Below are positions 22,159 to 34,300 of a DNA stretch of 64,000 nucleotides, piece after piece. The notes below the pieces were generated by a model. That model was not told where the DNA came from. It saw only the letters and a list, made by a program, of their open reading frames with translations, and ran no database searches. The translations under genes were made by a program, and so were the position numbers. This DNA comes from Allolobophora icterica. Its lineage: Eukaryota > Annelida > Clitellata > Crassiclitellata > Lumbricidae. Location: contig OY744605.1 of assembly GCA_963556255.1 (NCBI GenBank), forward strand, positions 3,130,187-3,194,186. The letters are read 5' to 3'. Every line of letters starts with the position of its first letter. Position 1 is the stretch's first letter.

Positions 22159-22617
22159 ACTACTGCCAGAGTAGTTTTGGAGTCGATTATTGTTGGACTT
22201 TTAGTGATTTTATTGTGAAGATACTGGTGTTGGATAAAACATGTGTTGTTTCAATGGTCAACTGAAATTTCTCTATCTGGTTTTTTTAAAGCGCATTTTA
22301 GGAACCCTCAAAAGCATTCGATATCATCGAACCGCATCAGTGGAGGATCTTCGAAGTGTTTTAAAATATTAATCTAGGCCTTGTACTTTGAGAGTTCTTT
22401 ACATTATTTGAGTAATTCAGAACTGAAAGGGCTTTGCCATGTTTCCATCTTTTGATGCATTGCTAATGTTTGTCCTATCAGCTGTCTCTCCCGGGTTTAA
22501 AGCCCCTCGTGTCTTATGAAATTGACGTGTGTATCTGCCACTTAACCCTCGAGGAATGCCTGTCCTGACTGTTACATTGCTTTTGCTGCTAAACTCGCCA
22601 TTTCCTTTGGGTTTTAA

Positions 22618-22680
22618 CACTTTAACGACAAGTGTGTCCTAAAAGCGACTGGGAAACCAATGCAGCTCGTCGTTAAAATG
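22618..22680. mobile_element. 63-bp TTAA-bordered palindromic MITE, copy 1
   Basis: The left border TTAA is at 22614-22617. The element starts CACTTTAACGACAAG and ends CTCGTCGTTAAAATG, followed by TTAC (a mutated TTAA). The centre carries GACTGGGAAACCAATGCAG, the reverse complement of the central motif in the copy at 23136-23198. Confidence 0.65.
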
Positions 22681-22867
22681 TTACGTTCCTACAGAAATGG
22701 TCACTGCTGTTATCATTATAATTAGTTGTAAATTATTGTGATGACTATTAACAGTATTTATAATTACTAGTTATTGTTGTATTACAAAATCCCAGCTACA
22801 GATCTGAGACGGCTGTCTGAGAAAATCTTACAAAATACATTCTGCTGTTGAAGAGCAGTCCCTTACG

Positions 22868-23110
22868 CTACTAGACCCGAGAGGCAATCATAAGTTTAAA
22901 GTGCAAGCAACTTCATTTTTGCTTAGCCTCATTACAGGACGGGTGGGTAGTCCTCTCCCTCACCCCTGATCCTCCCACTGACAGTGTACGGTTACTGTAC
23001 TCATTATCGCTGAATTGGTTCAGTGGTGCAGGTAGAGCTGCAGTCTGAAAACAAATTTATGCCTGGAGGGAATTTGAACCTCCAACCTATCATTTGACAC
23101 TCCAGGATCC
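22868..23110 (-). repeat. tRNA-derived SINE copy (minus)
   Basis: Shares TCCTCCCACTGACAGTGTACG, GTACTCATTATCGCTGAATT and a B-box-like GGAATTTGAACCTCCAACC with the other minus copies. It lies between the convergent SF3A1 and ALG10 genes. Confidence 0.65.
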
Positions 23111-23135
23111 ACTAAGCATTAAAAAATTACATTAA

Positions 23136-23198
23136 CACTTTAACGATGAGCTGCACTGGTTTCCCAGTCACTGTTAGTATATGCTCGTCATTAAAGTG
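23136..23198. mobile_element. 63-bp TTAA-bordered palindromic MITE, copy 2
   Basis: Perfect TTAA at both borders (23132-23135, 23199-23202). The arms are CACTTTAACGATGAG and its near-exact inverse. It is the same length as copy 1. A third, decayed copy ends at 45552. Confidence 0.75.
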
Positions 23199-23370
23199 TT
23201 AAAAGGTGTTGTAGTATCTCGTTTTTCGGTGACAGTTCTCCACAGATGCTAAAATGTCGAATTGTGTTACAGGTTAACACACAAGCCAGTACAGATGAAA
23301 TTTCTTTACAAGTTGTGTAATTTTGCTATTTACTCTGTTGTAGCAAATAACTAATCACATCGATCACATG

Positions 23371-23618
23371 CCATGTTCTCCATTCACGAAACATTCTCAC
23401 CACATAAAATGTTCTCCATAATACATTCTCACCACAAGCAGTGTTCTCCATAAAACATTCTCACCACATAAATTGTTCTCCATAATACATTCTCACCACA
23501 AGCAGTGTTCTCCATAAAACATTCTCACCACATCAAATGTTGTCCATGATACATTCTCAGTGCAGGACATGTTCTCCATAAAACATTCTCACCATATGAA
23601 ATGTTCTCACCACATGAA
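23371..23618. repeat. Minisatellite running up to and across the ALG10 stop codon
   Basis: About seven units of about 32 bp with consensus near CATTCTCACCACATAAAATG plus TTCTCCATAA. The last element, TCTCACCACAT (23605-23615), encodes on the minus strand the final Met-Trp codons and the TGA stop of ALG10. The array therefore extends directly from the coding end into the 3'UTR. Confidence 0.85.
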
Positions 23619-26600
23619 TCTCTGAGGACTTGGATCATTCTCCCAGTAAAAGGGTTTCTTTAAAAACAGATAAACAGTAGCGAAATTTACTAAGACATAA
23701 ACAATCACTTCTGTTGCCAGTCTCGGATACGTCACCCTAGATATGTTCAACCGATACACAAGATACGGGATAATAAAGTAGCGAAACTCCACAAGAGTTG
23801 CCGGCAATAAGCTTGCCGCAACACAGACACAGTAGACCGTTTTCCACAAGAAGCCACGTTCAAGGTTTACCATGGCTACCCATATGGAAACGACATAACC
23901 TGGCACCAGGGCATATTTGACTAGGGGGTGACGCTGAAAAATTCGCCCCCACAGGTAGAAAGTGTAGTGTCGGTTGTCAGCAAGCAGGTACCGGTGCGCC
24001 ACGGTGAATCTGCCAACGGCAACTTCGCAGACGACTACCACGGAGAAGACTAGGAAAGGATGTCGAGTTACGAGATTCCAGAAGGACTTTATGGTTTGCG
24101 ACGAAAGGACGTGCATGAAGAGAAAAGCGCTGAGGAATACGGAGAAATAGAAGATCTGCGGAAGGTGGAATCCGGCCTCGTGGTCTTGCTTGGCACCAAC
24201 TACGATGCTTCCGTTTACGAACACAAACGTGACGAAACCGAGCATCACAAACACGTACGGCACGACCTGCTTCAGAACATCGACCACGAGGCATTTCAGA
24301 ACGCCATGGTCGTGTTTAATGCCACTCCTCAGCCTTGTGAGAGCCGCTTTCAACAGGTGGAAATCATCCTTGATCGAGTCCTTGGAGCCTTGGGTGAAGT
24401 TTTGGAGAATTTCGATGAAAGACAGCCCCGCGACGAATGCCACCCAGATGACGTTTGTCTGCCGGAAGAGGATGGCTACCGCTCCAGCACCGGCCGCGGA
24501 CAGATGTTGCTTGTGCAGGTGGAGGAGGTACATGAGGAGGACGAAGACTGTTGAACCAGAGTCGGTGTAGTACAGAAACGTGAAGAAGTAGAGTAATGGA
24601 AACAGAGCCAAGGTCAAGGCAGTCATCCAGGCCACGGGAACGGTCTTCTGAAAAAAAACAGAAATTGTTACATCATTAGTCTCTACCTGCTCTAAATTCA
24701 ACATCTGCTGCGGCTTAATTGCTTCCATACTGGTGCTACATAAATTCATGATTACATCGTTGGACATTTATATATAGATAATTTTGCGTTGGGCAGGTTG
24801 GAATAATGCAACCACTAACACAAAACCCAAATTACAAGCACCAAAAGAAAACTTTAAATAATAATGATATTTGTTTATTAAATTCAAACTGACAAGAACA
24901 CAGGAAGATTACATAATAATAGTAGTAACACAAGTTTAACAGGAGTCGAATTTAACTGTATGGCAGCCTGCAAGGCACCCATCTGTCCTGCTCATTTTGC
25001 AGTCGCCCACTAGAGTGAAAAGGCTGAGTCAACCTTTTATGGGGCTAGTGGATATCGAACCCACGTCCTTCAGATCTTCATGCTAGCATGTTACCATTCA
25101 ACCATCTTCCCGCCCCATAGCACTAATTGTTGGATGAGTTCTGAAATTTCCCATTTTTTGCTAAAATTACCTAAAAGTTTTTTTAATAGGTACATAAAGC
25201 TAACTAAAATTTTCAATAAATTACCTTAAACATGCCTACTTTACCAGAACAGCAAGTAATATTAACAAGGTTGTTAAATAATTGAATTTGGCCTCAAAGA
25301 GTGAAACAAGTCATGACTCCCAATTTTTTTTAACTACAGAAATAGTTCTGGGCGTGGTTCCAAAACACAGCACCACAACGAAGATCTGGAATTTGAACAG
25401 AACTCTCAAATCGAATTTCTGCCCTGGTTGGAACTGAAAAATAAACCTACCTAAAAAATCTGCCTACTGCTTACATCCAATTACCAAACATTTACATGAT
25501 TTTCTCTCTTATTGAGCTTCGTAGTGCATCTCCGAATTAAATTATGAAATTCCATTTGTAGTGCGTCATATTTTCTTACCTTATTCCCACCATTCAGCTT
25601 TGTATCAAGCAGATACAGAAGGCCGAGGTTTCCCGCAGCAAACAGGAAATTGATGCTTCGAAGCCAAAACGTGGAGCAGAATGACCCGTTGTTTTTCGGC
25701 ACAAGGAAGTCAAGAGGTTTAAGAATACCAGCGCTGACCAGGTAGAGTCCAGGCAGAGTTGTTATCATCGGATCCCACTGCGAGAGAAACAAGAACAGGT
25801 TAAATACTAGGTCAGTCAGTCATTTTCGAGAAAGTTAACGTTAAAATTAACAGTCTTGTACATGTATCAATTGGATTATGATTTGTTAATAATAATATTC
25901 CCTGCCAGGGCAGAAATTGGCTTCGAGATTTCAACTCTAAAGGCACCCACTAGCTGACTCTGCTATGATGACCAAACATTGTCAGTGGGAAAATGAGATG
26001 GTGAGGGAGAGGACTGGTCGCCTACTCTCATATGCCGAGGCTCAGGGACGTAACTAGCGTTGGGCTTGGGGGGGCTTAAGCCCCCCAAACGAAGTTGAAG
26101 CCCCCCCAAACAAGTCAAGCCGTTGTATGCTTACGGCTAAAATTCGTATGAACACTATAAATGTTGCCATGTTCAAGGTTTAAGCCCCCCCAAACGAAAA
26201 ATCCTAGTTACGTGCCTGCCGAGGCTAAGAAAATGAAGTCGCCAACACTTCATACCATGGCTGCCTCAAGGGACTGCTCTTCTCTTCTGAAAATAATAAG
26301 ACGATTTATATAGCTCCGTAGCAGCTCGGATGAACCTACTATAATTTACCTGAAGCGACAATTAACCGATGCATTGTTGAGCACGATAACGGCACTACAG
26401 AAGCTCTATTACATTGATTACAGTACCGCTATTGAAACTCATAGGTTGCAGACTTTGAAAGAAGTAACAGGATGACGATAAATAAATTTAGTAACCTTCC
26501 TACGACAATTTTACGCAAACCTAATCTAACAACTTATAAAAGAGCCAATCTTAAAAAACTTTTTAAAAAACATATTGACTTGATGACAGTTGTTTATATG

Positions 26601-26896
26601 TTGTATGTACACCGGAGTGCGTCTTGCAGCCGGTAAAAATAAAGAATATACTTACTTACTTACTTAATCTGATAATGCTCAAGGCTTCAGTAAGTGGTCG
26701 CGACTATGCAAAAGCACTAGTTACAGACCTCTGTAAGGTTGCCGTCACAGTACTTCTGAGCCTGTGGAACATGAAACACTTCGTCCATGTATGGACCCAA
26801 TTGGATTTCATTTACTTTCATAAATATCAGCCCCGTTGTTAAGAAAAACGTCCCCAAAATCACCCCCGAAAAAATACGCCACGCGACGCCCTCCAT
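23607..26896 (-). CDS. ALG10: Dolichyl-P-Glc:Glc2Man9GlcNAc2-PP-dolichol alpha-1,2-glucosyltransferase (ALG10), 3 exons, 468 aa
   Basis: ALG10 adds the third, terminal glucose to the lipid-linked oligosaccharide in the ER lumen, completing the N-glycan precursor. CDS on minus: exon 1 26896-26729, exon 2 25777-25580, exon 3 24647-23607, all phase 0 with GT-AG introns. Family-specific stretches are GPYMDEVFHVPQAQKYC in exon 1, WDPMITTLPGLYLVS at the exon 2 start, FLYYTDSGS and FRQTNVIWV in exon 3, then ADNRHYTFYLWGRIFQRH, LVEFRYFIIPYLVYRLN and the conserved C-terminal QRFMW. Many hydrophobic membrane segments are evident, as expected of this multipass ER enzyme. The length matches human ALG10 (473 aa), so the gene looks complete. 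The exon 1/2 junction gives Glu-Trp where the human protein has Gln-Trp. The gene is divergent from ataxin-7 (1438 bp between the two ATGs) and convergent with SF3A1. Confidence 0.96.
25035..25120 (-). repeat. tRNA-like SINE head or tRNA pseudogene (minus)
   Basis: Read on minus: GATGGTTGAATGGTAACATG (A-box region), GAAGATCTGAAGGACGTGG, then GGGTTCGATATCCAC (B-box). The T-arm is well preserved but the acceptor stem does not pair cleanly. Located in ALG10 intron 2. Confidence 0.5.
25905..26280 (+). repeat. SINE copy interrupted by a hAT MITE
   Basis: The SINE body (TCAGTGGGAAAATGAGATGG, GAGAGGACTGGTCGCC, ATGCCGAGGCT) stops at 26042. It resumes at 26219 (CCGAGGCTAAGAAAATGAAG, then CACTTCATACCATGGCTGCC). 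The gap is filled by the hAT element at 26043-26218. Located in ALG10 intron 1. Confidence 0.7.
26043..26218. mobile_element. hAT MITE (176 bp) nested in a SINE
   Basis: Perfect 8-bp TSD CCGAGGCT at 26035-26042 and 26219-26226. The TIRs are CAGGGACGTAACTAG and, on the right, CTAGTTACGTGCCTG. The interior holds several copies of AAGCCCCCCCAAAC. No coding capacity. Confidence 0.9.
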
Positions 26897-28330
26897 GTTT
26901 CAAATAATCAACATACTCTCGAAACCGGTACGTGTAAAACAGATACTCAAAAAACAAATTTAATCCATTCTGGTTAATGATTTTTATTTTCATGCAACCT
27001 TTTATGATTTTTAAATAAATATAAATATTTTAGTTTTTAACTATGTAAACAGTGTCAATTCTACAACATAACAGAACAATTTTAGAACATTTTAAAAGTT
27101 TATAAATAACTATAGGGTCTTTTTCATCATAATGTCACTAAAGAGCAGCTATTCTCAACCTCTTCAGACTCAAGGTCTTATAAATTCGGTCGCGGACCAC
27201 CGCTTAAAATATTGTGCTAAAAACAAATTAATACAAATTAGACTTTTTTTCATAAATCCGCGTGTTAATAATTTCATGCTGCCATCTAGCCTATTCTAAC
27301 GACTGAAATAAAAAAATTGTAGAAATTGACAAAATTTGTCTGTTTGCATGTTTTTAATTGTAAAAAATATAAATTGTAGGCCTTGCTCGGGGACCACCGG
27401 GCAGATGACCGCGGACCACTGGTGGTCTGCGATCCACACAGGTTGAGAACCGCTGCTATAGAGAGCAAATTTTCATCCATTCACTCGTCTTCGTGCAACG
27501 TACTGTAATAATTTTTGTATTTTTTAATTTTAGATTTACTTTGATGATAAATCTATCGACGTAGCCTAAAACTTGTTTTAGATACTGTAAAATAGGTTAA
27601 TATGCTGTAAGATAAGTTAAATTAGGACAGCGTGATCTCTGGAAGTTAAATGTAAACTCCCTTGGTGTGTGACAGAGCTAGATTAATTTCAGTCAACAAC
27701 TTTAACCGATTAATGATACCTTTCAAATCAAATCGTATCTAAGAATTTCTATAGCGTCACTGTTTTATGCATCAAAGCATATCAGTTGGTTGTTTGCCAA
27801 TGAAAATTGTTGTGCAATTAAAATTCCAGGGTCCTGTTGAAAGCAAAAAGTGAATTGGAAAGATACGGAAATAGGCCTAGCCTACGAAGGAGATGACTTT
27901 TAGGCCTAATAGTTCCAAGCCTTTGCTTAAAAGATGAGTAATTTCTCTGCAGAAAATTGCATCCTTCGAGGTTTAAAATTAGTTTTAGTATAACAATTAA
28001 AATTAAGTGAACAATTATATTTCTGGCACTTTTTACGTGACGAAGAAAGTAAATTCGAAACTGAATCGAGGCTGAATTTTGCTAGGAGCCCATTTAAAAT
28101 CATATGATTTAGAAATTGTTGCATAGTCATTGCAGGGAAACACCTATTACATAGCTGACCATTCGTTGCTTTACTTGTTTTACTTACGTAAAGCGCAACA
28201 TAATTGTCAAATACAAGCGCTATAACATCTGTGAATGATTATTTACCGCAAAAGTCACAGAATAAGTCTACTATATGCAAGTGGGTCGTATTCTACTACG
28301 CATGCGTATTTGTATCTAGAGTTAGGAGAG
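26897..28330. promoter_or_regulatory. Divergent ALG10/ATXN7 intergenic region
   Basis: This 1.4-kb interval must hold both promoters. It contains a 310-bp hAT-Charlie-like element (27146-27455) and otherwise AT-rich unique DNA. Near the ATXN7 end, TACGCATGCGTA resembles an NRF1-type palindrome. No open frame here is convincing. Confidence 0.5.
27146..27455. mobile_element. hAT-Charlie-like MITE (310 bp)
   Basis: The left end is CAGCTATTCTCAACCTCTTC. The right end as reverse complement is CAGCGGTTCTCAACCTGTGT. The 8-bp TSDs CTAAAGAG/CTATAGAG (27138-27145, 27456-27463) match at 7 of 8 positions. Subterminal CGCGGACCAC motifs face each other. The terminus resembles vertebrate hAT-Charlie/MER5-type ends. 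Confidence 0.8.
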
Positions 28331-28342
28331 CAAGATGGCGGC
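28331..28342 (+). promoter_or_regulatory. YY1-like site overlapping the ATXN7 start codon
   Basis: CAAGATGGCGGCC places a consensus YY1 motif (AAGATGGCGGC) directly over the initiator ATG at 28335, a known configuration in housekeeping genes. Motif match only. Confidence 0.5.
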
Positions 28343-31300
28343 CATGGCTGATGATGATATAGCGGACTGTAATGGGCTGTCGTGGTCCGAACTTGCAACT
28401 AAATTAGACTTGAAATCCTCTGACTGTAAGCTCGAGTTTGTAGCGGAAATCGTAGATTACAGTTATTTGAATATTAATTTACCGCGGGGTATGTGCATAG
28501 CGCGTTATAGTGAACGATTTTAGAAGGTTTTGTGGTTTTGCTTGTTCGAAGTGAGGCTATGGCACGCCGATAGTTCCATAATTATAGCAATACAGAAACC
28601 GAAGACATATGATTGACCCGCGTTCAAATCCGTCACAATAAATGCTGAAATGTAGTGTTCTGCGATAAAAAGCATGTTTTAAACCAAGCAGTTGAGGATT
28701 ACCTATGAAGTCTTGCGGAATTCTGTAAATTAAACAAGGATTTGTGATGCCATTCTTTAAAAGTTCTATGGCACAATCGCCTTTCCATGAGAGCAATCCT
28801 ACACGAAATATGACTACTAAAGTTCTGATGATTCAAACCGTTTGTGACACTTGCATACTTAGTAACATTATCCATGCCAGAAATGTATTTGGTTACCAGA
28901 CGCTTTTCCACTGAAATCTAATGTAACCTGTTTCTTTCATTTTTAAGATGCTTCAAGAAAGTGCTGTGGAGTTAATTTAAACTGTAAAATAATAAAAGCT
29001 AGTGTGCAGTGATCGTATATAGTTGTGTGATATGGGTAAGTGCTTCTGAATCGTTGCATCGATTTCTCTTCGATTGTCTACGAACTATGGCACTCCAATC
29101 TCTACTGAATATTGCTAAAGTTGAAGTGAAGGTATTGCTAAGATTCTTGGTCCGTAGTAGTTGGTGTGTGCTTGCTGACGAGATAAACCCACATTTTAAT
29201 CAGTAAAGCATGCGAAATGCTGCTCTTTTATCCAATGTAACTAAATGTTACCAAGTTAAGGATGTGTGTTTATGACTACATTATCTAAAATACCTTGCTT
29301 TGGCTTATTTGCAACATCTGGCTTCTTGCACTGGAAAGGCTTGGCCTAAATACGAAACTACCTTTTTAAAGTAAATCATTAAACATGCTTCTTTGCCGTT
29401 ACTGTCATTTGTGGTGTTTTGTTTACTTATCCTTTTTAGAAGTTAAACGAGCATGCATTAACCTATGCATTTACATAATGCTTTTTAATCAGATGGTATG
29501 TTGATGAGGAAAAGAAGAATACATGCTTGGCTCTAACGTTGTTTTTATATCTTTGTATTGTGGTAGTTTAACCTGAGATGGCCTTGTGACATTGTGCAGT
29601 AACAAAGAAAAATATACCCATAGCCCCGTTTTATTTTGTACAACTACTGTTCTATATCTTAAGTTTCAAGGCAGTTGATGTGAAGCTTGACGACCATTAG
29701 GAAGTGTCATTTATAGTCTCGTGCCTGTATCTTGGCCCTGAAGCAGGATGGCCTGGAATTGCAGGGTAACTTCAAAAGTTGGCATACCGAAGATTGTATG
29801 TTTAGAATGCGATGGAAAATCTAAGGCAGTGATGGGAAATTATGGACAAATATGGATGTACTTGGGAAGACATCGGCTTTTTAGAGAATAGATAGGAGAT
29901 AACCTGAAGTTTTTCAAATGGCCACTTGTCAGCCATTCGCTGATGTGTCCAGGATTCAAGTCTGATGCATCAGAGACAGTTGAAAAGCCTGAGTGACTTT
30001 ACCGTCCGGGATCGTGTTTCTGTCAAAGCATTTTACCTCAAAATACCACAGTTTTAAATGCTTTATCTGATGCAGGCATACAAGAGATGCTCCATTTATT
30101 ATTAATATTATTACTTCCATATTGTCATATATTATTATGTCGTATCCATAGTTTTTTCTAGGATTATTTTATTGATATATGAATATTGGCATTGTTAATT
30201 GGGATTTACAGCAAAATTGGATAAGGCTGAGTGACAGTGAGTGTAATTACTTCACGGGTGGGTGACTGTGCTTGGAACACCAGGATTTCATTATAGAGGT
30301 CTTTGGAGGGTGCCTTCCAAAAGCTCAGATACTTGGGTTGGTGAAAGAGTATCAGTACAAGCGATGTCCTGGATACTCTCTGTGCCTCAGATTCGCATTT
30401 CTGTGTGACTTTGTGTAAAATATTTATAATAAGAATAATAATAATTCTGGGATTGCTGTACAGTTGTGCTTTCGTTTCAGCCTGAATATCCTTCAACTGA
30501 AATACCAGACTTTTGAGAATGTCTTGCAGAGGCATGTTATCACATTCGTTAACTTTACCATTTGGTGTTTGTTTGTAATGCTTTTACAATTAATATCTTC
30601 TGTTTTAGGTGAGGATGTGATCGCCACGACAGCTGAAACAAGCAAAGCCGACACTGAATCAATGAAGCTCAAAAAAGAAGGTGTGATCTTATAAAAAGCT
30701 CATGCAAAACATTTCTCTTTCACCGGAACTTGGCTGCAAGCGCCTCTGAGTAGATATCATAATGGGTCACGGTATTTACCCATTTCCCAGCGTATTTAAC
30801 TTAGGATTTTGGTCTGGGTGTGGCGGTGCAGTTAGGGAATGCTCCTGGCTACTTGTGGGAGCGCTGCTGCCCCATCTCAGGTTTGGCTGGCCATGGTAAT
30901 CTTCGTTCTGTATCACAACGTGAACTTGTTCCCTTTGCATGCACTTCAAGGATGCAATGTCGTGCCTTTTCAGCAGTTTTGCTGACCACGTGGAATAACC
31001 TTCCTTCACATCGGCGTGTTCTTTTAACTTGGGACTTTGCATACTCTTTTAACTTGGGACTTTGCATACTCTTTTAACTTGGGACTTTGCATACTCCTTT
31101 AACAAGCATTTGAAAACTTCTTTATCACCAGAGTTGGGATGGGAGTGCCTCTGAGTAGGTATCTTGGAAGGGTGCTGAACAGAGCTATATGCACAGCACA
31201 CTTGCACAGCAGAAGACTGTTCACCTAGGAGATGTCGAGGGAAGACCTGAGTCTGGTTGCCTGAGATTCCAGAGATGGTCTTTCGGGCAATCAAAACCGA

Positions 31301-34300
31301 GTCTTCCCTTGACATCTTGCCTTTTGCATTAGGCACCAGGTTGGACAGAGGGGTTGCCAGGGAGACCAGAGAGGTTCTTCCTGGTAACCGGACTCTTATC
31401 TTCTCAGGACACGACACAGCATTCTTGAATAAGCTGGTGCCCTGCGCTTGGCTTTCAAGGAGCACTTTAGAAATTTGGAGTTTATGATTATGATCCATGA
31501 CAGCTGTGCTGAAACTGCTGATCATTTTGTTGATGATTATAACAAATTTTGTGTGTGTTTCTTTGCATTGTAGAGATGATGTTGTACGGGCTTTGTCCGG
31601 CCCAGGATGAGTTCTTTCTCGTTATCTGTGAATACTGCCATCTTCTTATCAAGCCTCAGGCCCTTCAGTATCACATGGGTGAGAAACGTACGGCTGACAA
31701 CACCACTCATCTCGTCTAATCTCGTCTGTAACGTCTTAGCGTAATGGGTTGCGATGTGGTTGTGGCAAAAATCTCCTAAAATTATTGTCAACTAATCTAG
31801 CATAGTCTAATTTGGATACTTCTGTAGTGCTATCTTCATAATGATTGAACAAAATCTAGATACAGTGGCAGATAAATACTTTGAAATGAGCGTGTATTAA
31901 ATGCATGGAAAGCTAATACCTCTCATCTTTAAAGGATTAAGCATGCTAAAATTGTCATCTCGAAAGCATTTCTGATGACATTAGTAGAGGATATCAGAAA
32001 ACTACTGAAGCTGCAATAAGATTTTGAGCTCAGCTGAACCAAATCTGACCTGATATTTCATTTTTATTAATTAATAACTTATTTGGTGCCGCCGTGTAAT
32101 GCACGAGGCACCAGCCGATGGCATACCAAAACCAATCCATAATCAGGTCAACACCCAGAAGATCAGGTCAACACCCAGAAGATCAGGTCAACACCCAGAA
32201 GATCAGGTCAACACCCAGAAGATCAGACCACTAAGACAGAGAGGCATGCCTATGGTGGATGAGCAATTTGAAAAAGACAAGTCTTATGTTGAGAACATAA
32301 TGACATGAGCAACTGAGTAGAACAAAACTACAGAGGAGAAGACTGTCTTCGATAAGCTGAATAATAATAATAACAATTACAATGTATTAATATAAAATTA
32401 ATTAGTTACAAATTAATTATTACTATCTCATTAATTAATATTATCAAACACTACAAAATGTTGTTGGTTAGTAGTTCATGACCTTGGCAGCATCAACTAA
32501 GTGAATTTAATATGATATTTATTCTAAAAAAATTACAATGATAATAACAATACTTTGCAATAAAATTGATTAACATGGATTGCGATTTGTATTTGTGTGT
32601 GACCTTGCTCGCATTTGTAAACTTTTGTAATAATAATAATGAGTATAATAGTTATTAGTAAAGAGATTCAGGAAAATGATTTTGTTTCCGTTTTCCAGAC
32701 ATGCGGCATCAAGACTATTCCACCTCTCAGGCTCACAACTGTGCGCTTCCGTTGAGCGCCATCGACCCAATCGCGCCGCGCAATGCAAAATGCTCATCGC
32801 ACAAGACCAACAGCTCCATATCTGCTCAGAGCACGAACAGTACGACGGGAAAATCGCAAACACGTCCGGCCAAATCGAAAGGCCGACCCTCCACGAAGGG
32901 GGCCAACGCCTCAAAGAACATATCTGATAAAACCAAACCCCCATCCGTCGACGCCACGTTTTCCGAATCGAACGTTAGTCTCGAGAAAACCAGGACAGGT
33001 CTTGCGGCCGCTAAAAAAGAACTCGTTTCGCTGCGAGTCCCTTCATCGATAGTGAAAAGTGAAAACGCGCTCGGTACAACGTCCGTCCCGACCGAAATTA
33101 TTCACCCGCCTTTGATGGCGAATGCGGTGAAAACGGAGCCTAAGGAGCCGATCGTATTTGAACCAACTCACTTAAAGATCTCGGAAGAGAAGGAGGCGCT
33201 CGTGAAACTGCTCGAGTCGAACGAGTGGTGCGATATCGAGATAAAACTGGAGAAGGAGGAAAAGGAAGGTATGGACGTGAAATCTAGTTTCCTGCATCCG
33301 AATGCCACTCACCCACTGAAATGTCAAAAGGCAAGGACTTGCGAGAATTCAAGTTCAAGTCACGCGAACGAAGTCACGACTGCGCCGTCGATCGCGACCT
33401 CGACGGTTACACTGACGAATTCGACGTGTAGCATGTCGAAGTTGTCTGGCATCGTGACGATGTCGGGAATCGCAACAAACGCATCGTTTGGCTCAGCGTC
33501 GAAGGGAATCGCGGTGAATGCCAGATCGGGTTTGTCGAAGGCACCAACAGAAACGTGTTATTCCGTCGCGTCAAACCAGCCATCTACGGCTCGGACGTTG
33601 GGAGGAGTAGGGGATAAGACTATTTCCTTAGGGAAAGCGATTGCTTTGATGGCTGACCTTGATGTAACCTTGGGAAATTCTTTGGTCGCCAAGTCGGAGA
33701 AGAAGTCGAATCTGTCGCCCGTCATAGCTGCTCAGGTCAAAACAGAAGCGAACGACGCGAACGATCTTGGCTCTGCTACTCATTCGGTTTCAAATGTGAT
33801 TTCAAAAGTGCAGTTAAAGACCAGCAAGGGTCGGAAGAGTCCGTCGAAATTTCTCCTCTGTAAAGGTAGCTCAAGTTTTCTTCTTAGGTTTTTCTGCGTG
33901 GCTGTTGCATTAAGAAGCAAAGCATCGGCGATTTTGTTGTTTCCTTGGTCGTAGAAGGTACCAAAACCTTTGACCCTTTTGGATTACCCTTTTGACGCCA
34001 GCACTTGAAATGCTATAGGCAAAACTGTCATAATATGATTTGTCTGTTGTGAGGTCCGCAAAGGTTCACCAGTCACTCTGGTACAGAGTAAAGCAGGGAG
34101 GCGACCTGACCGACGACTCTGATGAGCGTAGACTCGGATCCGACCTGGGCTGGTGAACCAAAGTCCTCCGTGCCCACCTTCTCGTGGTGCGGACCGTTAG
34201 TACCCTTCCTAGGAAGTACTCTTCCTAGGAGGGGGAACGAACGGGCACGGCAGGCAAAACCAGGGGAAGGCAATGGCAAACCACCCCTGTTAATCATGCC

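Noticed and set aside
24060..24570. Open frames of 126 and 164 aa on +
   Set aside because: They are antisense shadows of ALG10 exon 3, which has clear family homology on minus.
25035..25120. Functional tRNA gene
   Set aside because: The T-arm is good but the acceptor stem and anticodon arm do not fold convincingly; similar heads recur in SINEs.
32142..32224. CRISPR-like regular array
   Set aside because: Directly adjacent identical 20-bp units with no spacers; an animal minisatellite, not CRISPR.
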